DNA of 32,184 bases from JASEFH01 sp034679905 (GTDB taxonomy: Archaea > Halobacteriota > Methanomicrobia > Methanomicrobiales > JACTUA01). The notes beneath the pieces are model-generated. The model saw only the letters and a program-made list of their open reading frames with translations, did not search any database and was not told the DNA's origin. Numbering within the stretch: position 1 is the first letter of the stretch; each line of letters starts with the position of its first letter. The position numbers were made by a program, and so were the translations under genes. The stretch lies in NCBI GenBank assembly GCA_034679905.1, contig JAXDAH010000109.1:1-32184 (forward strand), read 5' to 3'. Positions 9,492 to 14,739 of the stretch are shown here, piece by piece.

Positions 9492-10583
9492 TCATCCCAC
9501 AAAAGAGCCGTAGATAAACCCGGCGAGCGTGCAGAAGACGATGATCAGAATCACATATGTGACGGTCTGCATGGTGCCCATGTACTTCCGTACGACGAGG
9601 ATGCTCGGGAGCGAGATGACCGGATCGGCAAGGACGTACGCCAGCAGCGGCCCTTTAGACATGCCCAGGTCCAGGAACATCTTCGCCATGGGAACCTCTA
9701 CAAGCGTGGGGAAGTACATGAACGTCCCGAAAAAGACGGCAATGAGGTTCGCTGCCAGGGTGTTGGCCCCAAGATACGTCCCCAGTATATTTTCTGGCAG
9801 GATGGCGCTGAGCACCCCGGCAGCCAAGATCCCGATAAACAGCAGGGGGAAGATGGTCCGCATAAAGGACCAGGTCTCTTCCAGCCAGGCCATCTGCTCG
9901 TCTCTCGAGAACCATCGAAGCACCTCGACCGCGACGATGACAATCAGGAAAGGCAGAATGATGAAGCGGATTGGGACTCCTGCCAGGGTGTTAAACAGGA
10001 AGATGTTCCAGGTGCCGACGAAAAGGATCGCCACGAGGGTCAGAATGAAGAGAACGACCTTCCTCTGCCCCCCTTCCGTCACCTCCGTGCCAGGAGCGCA
10101 TGCACACCCGACCGGAGTGGTCGTCGCCGCGACAGGTGTTTCCTCCCTGAAGAGCGTCGAGACAGTGAGACCGATGACGACCGCAAAGACGATGGAGAGC
10201 ACGATGCGGGCGAGCGCGAAATCGGCCCCGATCACGCTCCAGGTGAGGGAGACGGCGAGGATATTGGTGCCAGGTGCCGTGTACAGGAAGGCGATGGCCG
10301 GCCCGAGCCCCGAACCCTTCTTGCGGATCCCCGCGAAGAGAGGGAGGATCGTGCAGGAACAGACGGCGAGGAGCAGTCCACCTGCGACGGCGATCGGGTA
10401 TGCCTTGTAGATCGGGCTCTTCTCCCCGAGGTATCGGGTGATTGCCTCCTTGTGCAGCAGCGCGTTCATCGCGCCGGCAATGAAGAACGCGGGGATGAGG
10501 CATGTCGCCACATGCGCTGTGATATATTCGATGAGCGCGGCGACGCCTCCCGCCAGCCCGGTTATAGCAATACTCTCAACCAT
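9492..10583 (-). CDS. arsP: ArsP/DUF318-family permease
   Basis: Integral membrane protein of 363 residues, PF03773 family. Characterised members (ArsP) export trivalent organoarsenicals such as methylarsenite; others are uncharacterised. The hallmark CSCTILPLFAGIRKKG (Cys75, Cys77) follows helix 2, and a second conserved half has FFGTFMYFPTLVEVPMA and YVLADPVISLP. About eight to ten hydrophobic segments are visible, split by a loop near 150-175 that holds an extra Cys160-x-Cys162 (GCACAPG), which could bind thiophilic metal. Start ATG; the ribosome site is weak. It lies 96 nt after the DGC gene and 102 nt before acr3 in one operon. With arsM nearby, methylarsenite export is an attractive but inferred role. 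Confidence 0.85.
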   Translation of the reverse strand: MVESIAITGLAGGVAALIEYITAHVATCLIPAFFIAGAMNALLHKEAITRYLGEKSPIYKAYPIAVAGGLLLAVCSCTILPLFAGIRKKGSGLGPAIAFLYTAPGTNILAVSLTWSVIGADFALARIVLSIVFAVVIGLTVSTLFREETPVAATTTPVGCACAPGTEVTEGGQRKVVLFILTLVAILFVGTWNIFLFNTLAGVPIRFIILPFLIVIVAVEVLRWFSRDEQMAWLEETWSFMRTIFPLLFIGILAAGVLSAILPENILGTYLGANTLAANLIAVFFGTFMYFPTLVEVPMAKMFLDLGMSKGPLLAYVLADPVISLPSILVVRKYMGTMQTVTYVILIIVFCTLAGFIYGSFVG

Positions 10584-10679
10584 GCAGGTACTGTTCGCTG
10601 TTTAAGGGATCCACGGGCATCCCTGCCAATCCAATCGGGGTACAGACTCCCTGTCGCGAATCGCATCGCGTCCCGGCTA

Positions 10680-11033
10680 TCAACCCGGGGAGCCTCCGCT
10701 GTCCAAGACAGCCTGAACCACGATCCCAATCTCCCCGTATTGCACGTCCGCCATGCCGTTTTTTACGACGCCGCACCCGGTCGCCACGACGTGGCGGCGG
10801 CTGGGATGCAAAATACCGGCGGCGTCGAGTTTCTTCGCCGCGCAACGATCCCCGCAGCCGTCGATCACCACGATCTCCTCCGCTCCCTCGGCACACGCCG
10901 GGAGCTCCGCCGGGGATTCCTGTGCCCTCGCCCACTCGAAGAGCCCCGGGCGGGACCGCATCAGCGATAACGCGACCTGAGTCGTGAGCCTGCCGGTGTT
11001 CGAGAGCCCCGAACAGGTGACGAGCAGTTTCAA
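10680..11033 (-). CDS. DGC-domain putative zinc-binding protein
   Basis: A 117-residue protein of the DGC family (PF08859), named for its Asp-Gly-Cys motif. Visible features are CSGLSNTGRLTTQVAL near residues 7-22, VVIDGCGDRCAAKKLDAAG near 55-73 and VATGCGVVKNG near 83-93, with conserved cysteines that are likely metal or thiol sites. The start codon is TTG; it is supported by an AAGGAG ribosome site 9 nt upstream, inside the end of the thioredoxin-like gene, and no ATG gives a better start. The gene begins 6 nt after that gene. Family members occur beside thioredoxin-like and permease genes in methanogens; the biochemical function is unknown. Confidence 0.82.
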   Translation of the reverse strand: MKLLVTCSGLSNTGRLTTQVALSLMRSRPGLFEWARAQESPAELPACAEGAEEIVVIDGCGDRCAAKKLDAAGILHPSRRHVVATGCGVVKNGMADVQYGEIGIVVQAVLDSGGSPG

Positions 11034-11039
11034 GATACG

Positions 11040-11276
11040 CTACTCCTTCAGCAAGACCTTCAGTTCCTCGACGCTCGGCACACGGCCCACCACTTTCTCC
11101 TTGCCATCGATGAAGACGGCGGGGGTGAGCATCACCCCGCGGTTCATGATCTCGGTGATATCGTCCACCTTCCTGATCTCGGCCGGAATTTTCAGGTCTT
11201 TCACCGCTTCTTCCACGTTCCTGATCGTCCGCTTGCACTTGGGGCACCCGGTGCCCAGGACTTCTATAGAAACCAT
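11040..11276 (-). CDS. Small redox-active thioredoxin-like protein
   Basis: A 78-residue glutaredoxin-sized thioredoxin-fold protein of the MTH895/TM0996 type ('redox-active disulfide protein 2'). The active site is GTGCPKCK (Cys10, Cys13) after strand 1, and the cis-proline loop is LTPAVFIDG near residues 50-58. It is probably a cytosolic dithiol-disulfide reductant; in this operon it could reduce ArsC or deliver thiol-bound arsenic to a permease, which is inference. Its ATG overlaps the stop of the preceding gene as TAATG, so the two are translationally coupled. Confidence 0.88.
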   Translation of the reverse strand: MVSIEVLGTGCPKCKRTIRNVEEAVKDLKIPAEIRKVDDITEIMNRGVMLTPAVFIDGKEKVVGRVPSVEELKVLLKE

Positions 11277-11554
11277 TACTCGCCACCTTTCGTGTTCTGC
11301 GTTCGATTCTGCCGGACATATTTTCGATATTCCGTGTAGACCGCTGAAGCGTAGCTCTTCTCCAGACTGCGGGGCACGTGGTTGTAGATCTTCACCCGCT
11401 GCAGCAGTTCCAGAGCGATCTTCTCCTCGCTCGAGAGGTCACGGGCGGCAACCTCGGCGAGGATGGGCTCCAGCCAGGCGATCCCGACGGTCTTCCCCTC
11501 CACCTGCACGGGCTTCACCCGCCGGAGGGCAGCACAGCAGGGGTTCTCCTCCAT
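11276..11554 (-). CDS. Small protein of unknown function in the arsenic operon
   Basis: Not recognised as a named family. From the ATG at 11554 it is 92 residues: MEENPCCAALRRVKPVQVEG, then KTVGIAWLEPILAEVAA, a helical DLSSEEKIALELLQRVKIYN and HVPRSLEKSYASAVYTEYRK. The adjacent Cys6-Cys7 are suggestive for thiophilic metal chemistry. An in-frame upstream start at 11605 would add a glycine/proline-rich stretch that looks non-coding. The gene is coupled by a 1-nt overlap to the thioredoxin-like gene, so it probably works with that protein and the permease. From memory, similar proteins occur beside ArsP-type permeases in methanogens, but that was not checked. Confidence 0.7.
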   Translation of the reverse strand: MEENPCCAALRRVKPVQVEGKTVGIAWLEPILAEVAARDLSSEEKIALELLQRVKIYNHVPRSLEKSYASAVYTEYRKYVRQNRTQNTKGGE

Positions 11555-11555
11555 G

Positions 11556-11633
11556 TCAGCACCGTCCCCCAACGGGCCTGGTCCATCCCACGACAAGCCC
11601 AACAAGCCGTGCTCCGATGGTGCAGTCAGCCAT
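11556..11633 (-). CDS. Possible 25-residue leader ORF
   Basis: ATG at 11633 with a GGAGGG ribosome site (11641-11646) at an ideal 7-nt spacing; it encodes 25 residues (starting MADCTIGARLVGLVVG, ending in Cys) and stops one base before the next gene's ATG. The placement directly before the first arsenic-operon gene and the good ribosome site favour translation and coupling. The peptide itself is not recognisable and could be chance. Confidence 0.3.
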   Translation of the reverse strand: MADCTIGARLVGLVVGWTRPVGGRC

Positions 11634-11747
11634 CTAGCTGCCCTCCGGTGTACTCCCGTCTGGTTCGATGCCTACAGCCCTCAATCTTGCTACATGGCTG
11701 GACCTGTTGCATGCTTCTTTTCCGCAGTGTTCGAGCGATCCCTGAAG

Positions 11748-11765
11748 TTTCAAATTATATTGAAA
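11748..11765. promoter_or_regulatory. ArsR operator, copy 1 (leftward operon side)
   Basis: Perfect inverted repeat TTTCAA-ATTATA-TTGAAA. The AT-rich centre, read on the minus strand as AATATAATTT, could itself be the TATA box of the leftward operon, so a bound repressor would block the basal factors. It matches copy 2 at 15 of 19 positions when one flanking base is included. Confidence 0.62.
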
Positions 11766-11782
11766 TCATGTGCGCACGATGG

Positions 11783-11791
11783 ATTATATAC
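11783..11791 (+). promoter_or_regulatory. TATA box of arsR
   Basis: ATTATATAC centred about 35 nt before the arsR ATG, predicting transcription from near 11812 with a leader of about 10 nt. It lies between the two operator copies. Confidence 0.6.
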
Positions 11792-11798
11792 CTTCGCA

Positions 11799-11816
11799 TT
11801 TCATAATAACTTGAAA
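11799..11816. promoter_or_regulatory. ArsR operator, copy 2 (arsR side)
   Basis: Inverted repeat TTTCAT-AATAAC-TTGAAA, with five of six base pairs and one extra flanking A/T pair. It sits over the predicted arsR transcription start, about 51 bp centre-to-centre from copy 1 (about five helical turns, the same DNA face). This arrangement fits autoregulation of arsR together with the divergent operon. Confidence 0.6.
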
Positions 11817-11821
11817 TAGCG

Positions 11822-12184
11822 ATGGTTGTGCAGAAGAAGGCGTGCTGGGCCGGCCTGCCCGCGCCCATCAAAGAGAGTCTCCAGGAAGTCGGCGGCATCG
11901 AAGGATTGAGAGAGAGTATACCGGATCGGGCGGCACTCGCAGAAACGGGAAAAAAGTTCGCAGCACTCGCCGATCCCCTCCGCCTGACCATTCTCCATGC
12001 ACTCCTCTCGCAGCCCCTCTGCGTCTGCGTGATCAGGGAGATCCTGCAGATCGCCGACTCCAAGCTATCCTACCATCTCAATGTGCTCCGGCAGGCGGGG
12101 TTCGTTGAGAGCGAACAGCAGGGGAACTGGATCATCTACAGGATCACGGATGCGGGGCGGGCCTGGCTCCTGAACCATCCCTGA
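11822..12184 (+). CDS. arsR: ArsR-family arsenite-responsive repressor
   Basis: Winged-helix repressor of 120 residues, released from DNA by arsenite or antimonite. The core runs from FAALADPLRLTILHALL (about 46-62), through the metal site LCVCVIREIL (Cys67-x-Cys69, equivalent to the E. coli CVC motif in helix 3), the recognition helix SKLSYHLNVLRQAGFV (about 80-95) and the wing GNWIIYRIT. The N-terminus is about 40 residues longer than the minimal core and contains one further Cys8, a candidate third arsenic ligand. The gene is divergent from the arsenic operon and lies between its own operators and the arsM unit. Confidence 0.93.
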   Translation: MVVQKKACWAGLPAPIKESLQEVGGIEGLRESIPDRAALAETGKKFAALADPLRLTILHALLSQPLCVCVIREILQIADSKLSYHLNVLRQAGFVESEQQGNWIIYRITDAGRAWLLNHP

Positions 12185-12251
12185 ACAGACTCACTGAATT
12201 TTTTTGAGATGCCCGCCAGTATTTTTACGCTTACGCACCACGAACGACATT

Positions 12252-12284
12252 TTCTGATAATTCTGAATAATCAAAATATTTATC
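12252..12284 (+). promoter_or_regulatory. Promoter of the AbrB-like/arsM operon with a direct repeat
   Basis: A TATA element (AATATTTAT, about 12275-12283) predicts transcription near 12304, about 14 nt before the ATG. Just upstream lies a direct repeat TTCTGATAA / TTCTGAATAA (12252-12260 and 12261-12270), at the place where an archaeal regulator or activator could bind. No copy of the ArsR inverted repeat was seen here. Confidence 0.5.
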
Positions 12285-12317
12285 ATAGACCGCATCGCAG
12301 AGTACAGGTATACAGAT

Positions 12318-12602
12318 ATGATAAAGAGAGCTGAATCCTGCTGTCCCCTGCCGGGGCCCCAGGGCCGCTGCACGCTCGAGGCGATCGTGAGCGTGGACGA
12401 CCGCGGCCAGATGGTGCTCCCGAAGGAGCTGCGGTCGCGGGCGGGGATTGCTGCCGGAAGTAAACTGGCAGCCGTCAGCGTGGAAAAGAACGGAGAGGTC
12501 TGCTGCATCATGCTGCTCAAGGTCGAACAGCTGACCGAGTCGGTGAAGACTGTTGTAGGGCCCATGGTGAAAGAGGTCCTGTCAGACGAGGTGAACAGAT
12601 GA
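12318..12602 (+). CDS. AbrB/SpoVT-like protein, HgcC-type cysteine-rich
   Basis: A 94-residue protein with a swapped-hairpin AbrB/MazE DNA-binding domain: EAIVSVDDRGQMVLPKELRS near residues 21-40, then AGIAAGSKLAAVSVE. It carries cysteines beyond the usual fold: Cys8-Cys9 and Cys18 at the N-terminus and Cys62-Cys63 in GEVCCIMLLK. This pattern matches my memory of the HgcAB-associated AbrB-like protein found next to mercury-methylation and arsM genes. It overlaps arsM as ATGA, so the two are co-translated. Likely roles are an arsenic-sensing regulator of the operon or an ArsM partner; neither is shown by the sequence. Confidence 0.85.
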   Translation: MIKRAESCCPLPGPQGRCTLEAIVSVDDRGQMVLPKELRSRAGIAAGSKLAAVSVEKNGEVCCIMLLKVEQLTESVKTVVGPMVKEVLSDEVNR

Positions 12603-13429
12603 CTGACGAACGGATCAAAGAGAAGGTGCGGGAGGGCTACGCCAGCGTAGCCCGGGGACAGCAGTCCTGCTGCGGTCCCAGCACATGCGGCTGTGGATCT
12701 TCGAACCGCGCAGATGCGCTCAGCCGCCAGATCGGCTATGCGGAGGAAGATATCCAGGGCGTTCCGAAGGGAGCAAACCTGGGTCTCGGTTGTGGAAATC
12801 CGGTCGCCCTCGCTTCCCTCAAACCGGGAGAGACGGTGCTGGACCTAGGATCCGGCCCGGGATTCGATGCCTTCCTGGCGGCCCGACGGGTGGGCCCCGC
12901 AGGTCGGGTGATCGGGGTCGACATGACGCCCGAGATGCTTTTAAAAGCGCGCGAGAATGGCCGGAAGGGCGGCTACACCAACGTGGAGTTCCGACTCGGC
13001 GAGATCGAGCACCTCCCCGTCGCGGACAACTCCGTGGACGTGATCATCTCCAACTGCGTCATCAACCTGGTGCCCGACAAGGCGCAGGTCTTCCGGGAGG
13101 CGTTCCGGGTGCTCAAACCGGGCGGACGGCTGATGATCTCCGATACCGTCCTGGTCCACCCGCTCCCGGAGCCGATCCTGCGATCGGCAGCCGCGTACGT
13201 GGGCTGCGTGTCGGGGGCGATCGAAAAGGAGAAGTACGTCGGGCTGGTGAAGGCGGCAGGGTTCCGGGACGTTGACATACATAAGGAGACATCATTTTCA
13301 ATCGACTGCATGCGAAACGATCCGACAGCTCAGGCGATTCTCGAGGATGCGCAGGTCCCGGAAGAGATGGTCGGCAGGATCGGCGAGTCTATCGCCAGTA
13401 TCCAGCTCAGTGGAAAGAAGCCCGAATAA
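12599..13429 (+). CDS. arsM: Arsenite S-adenosylmethionine methyltransferase
   Basis: Methylates arsenite in the cytosol, giving methylated and volatile arsenicals. The protein is 276 residues. SAM motif I is LDLGSGPGFD (81-90) and the acidic loop is VIGVDMTPEML (104-114). The three conserved cysteines that bind arsenite in ArsM are present: Cys65 in GLGCGNP, Cys153 in ISNCVINL and Cys203 in YVGCVSGAI. The N-terminal segment SCCGPSTCGCGSS (about 23-35) is cysteine-rich, as in many prokaryotic ArsM proteins. The ATG overlaps the preceding AbrB-like gene. A T-rich stretch follows the stop. Confidence 0.95.
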   Translation: MTDERIKEKVREGYASVARGQQSCCGPSTCGCGSSNRADALSRQIGYAEEDIQGVPKGANLGLGCGNPVALASLKPGETVLDLGSGPGFDAFLAARRVGPAGRVIGVDMTPEMLLKARENGRKGGYTNVEFRLGEIEHLPVADNSVDVIISNCVINLVPDKAQVFREAFRVLKPGGRLMISDTVLVHPLPEPILRSAAAYVGCVSGAIEKEKYVGLVKAAGFRDVDIHKETSFSIDCMRNDPTAQAILEDAQVPEEMVGRIGESIASIQLSGKKPE

Positions 13430-13835
13430 TTCTCTTTTATTGTGAATCCGGCAGCTCCGGGTTATCCCGAGATCGCCGGGAGATCGGCCTAGCCCGCAGA
13501 TGAGGTGCGTGGCGACCAGGAGTTTCCCATTGCCATTCGGCAGGGAGTGAAACCATCCCCAGGTGGCGAAGAATCGCCAGTTCGCATTGGAAGGCGGTCA
13601 TTCGATCGGCTAGTATCCTTACAGCCGCTCCTTCCTGGGGCCATGCCGGGGTGACGGCGCGCTCGTTCTAAATTCCCAGAAACTACGGGATGGTTGCATC
13701 AGTTGCGGTTACACTTTCAAGACATACGATGGTTATTGGGTATTGCATCGATATATACCTCCAATTTCTCCAATATGTCCAGTGATTATGAAAATTTATT
13801 TTACCCTCTAGAGAAAAATTTGTATTTGTGATGCT
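13430..13835. other. Gap with no gene; AT-rich promoter region at its right end
   Basis: The first 250 bases are GC-rich with no recognisable frame. A T-rich TTCTCTTTTATTG stretch right after the arsM stop is a plausible terminator. The last 130 bases are AT-rich and hold a likely TATA element for the next gene (AAAATTTATTTTACC, about 13790-13805) that predicts a leader of about 12 nt. Confidence 0.45.
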
Positions 13836-14255
13836 ATGAAGTATTGTAGGCGGTGCGGAAAAATTATGGATGAGAACGATGATTTCTGCCTTCACTGCGG
13901 TAATAAGGGAGAGGCTGCCGTTCACGGTGATGGCAGGAAAAAGCTGAACCATGTCCAGATTGTGGCAATTGCGGCAGGGATTCTGGGAATCGCCGTATCC
14001 CTATCCGGGTTCTTCCTTGCAGATGCGATGCCGATCAGTCCAGGTCTGCACGGAGATGCAGCAATCGGTACCATGCTCATCGGGGTGTTTCTCTCAGCTG
14101 TAGGTATTGCCGCACCGTTCGCCGCCGATACAGGCATGGGGGCCAGGATGATGTACCTCGCCGGGATCGGTATCTTCTTTTACTCGTTCCTCCTCGGCCT
14201 TGCGCCAGCGGTTCTTTTCCTGATAGGAGGTCGTCTGCTCAGCAGACAGGCCTGA
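13836..14255 (+). CDS. Zinc-ribbon membrane protein
   Basis: A 139-residue protein with an N-terminal zinc ribbon (CRRCG at residues 4-8 and CLHCG near 18-22) followed by a short charged linker and three or four membrane segments: IVAIAAGILGIAVSLSGFF, GTMLIGVFLSAVGIAAP and a long hydrophobic stretch from MMYLAG to FLIGG. This 'zinc-ribbon plus helices' architecture is common in archaea, and its function is unknown. Base composition is lower in GC than the surroundings at the 5' end. It stands alone. Confidence 0.75.
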   Translation: MKYCRRCGKIMDENDDFCLHCGNKGEAAVHGDGRKKLNHVQIVAIAAGILGIAVSLSGFFLADAMPISPGLHGDAAIGTMLIGVFLSAVGIAAPFAADTGMGARMMYLAGIGIFFYSFLLGLAPAVLFLIGGRLLSRQA

Positions 14256-14739
14256 ATTTCGCCTTCATCAGGATCCATTAGAGTCTTTCTAGACAGGGAG
14301 GACAGATCTATCCCTCTTCGGCGTAGTCCCGATACTCTCGGGGGAGGGTGGATTCGCCTCTACCGGAGCATCGTCATTCGGCAGGATGAGGCCTATTCTG
14401 GGATCTGCAGACGAAGAACGGAACGGTTATGATCCGGTTCGCCACCCTGTAGAGGCAATCCTGCTGTGGGGGCGAATTTCGGGGGGGAGGCGTGCTTATC
14501 CCTGTTTCCCTCTCCCTCATCCTTGAGATAGACCTGTGGGGACGAGGGAAAGGAACAACTGCGGGAGATGCCTGGGAGCGATAATAACAGAACGTGTCGA
14601 GGAAGTCTGATAGCTCACCGGTTCCCATGACGCGCACGATGCACCAGCTACGGGGCGGATGCAGCCCGGCGCATGAGAAGCTCCCTTCGGGCAATCTCAT
14701 TCTGTAACGGCGATAGGATAAAAAGGAGGGTAACAGGGG
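14256..14739. other. Gap with no gene; imperfect inverted repeat
   Basis: About 480 bases between the convergent zinc-ribbon gene and ppdK. An imperfect inverted repeat pairs GGATTCGCCTCTACCGGAGC (14350-14369) with TGATCCGG (14430-14437) and TAGAGGCAATCC (14450-14461), the right arm being interrupted by a 12-base insertion. A five-A run at 14720-14724 is a T-tract on the minus strand just after ppdK and probably marks its terminator. Confidence 0.45.

Noticed and set aside
11640..11700. GGTTCGATGCC resembling a tRNA T-arm near 11655
   Set aside because: No acceptor stem, anticodon arm or D-arm could be formed around it.
11626..11712. 28-codon ORF ahead of the possible leader peptide
   Set aside because: It has no clear ribosome site and its arginine-rich C-terminal part looks non-coding; kept only as a remark in the leader-peptide finding.
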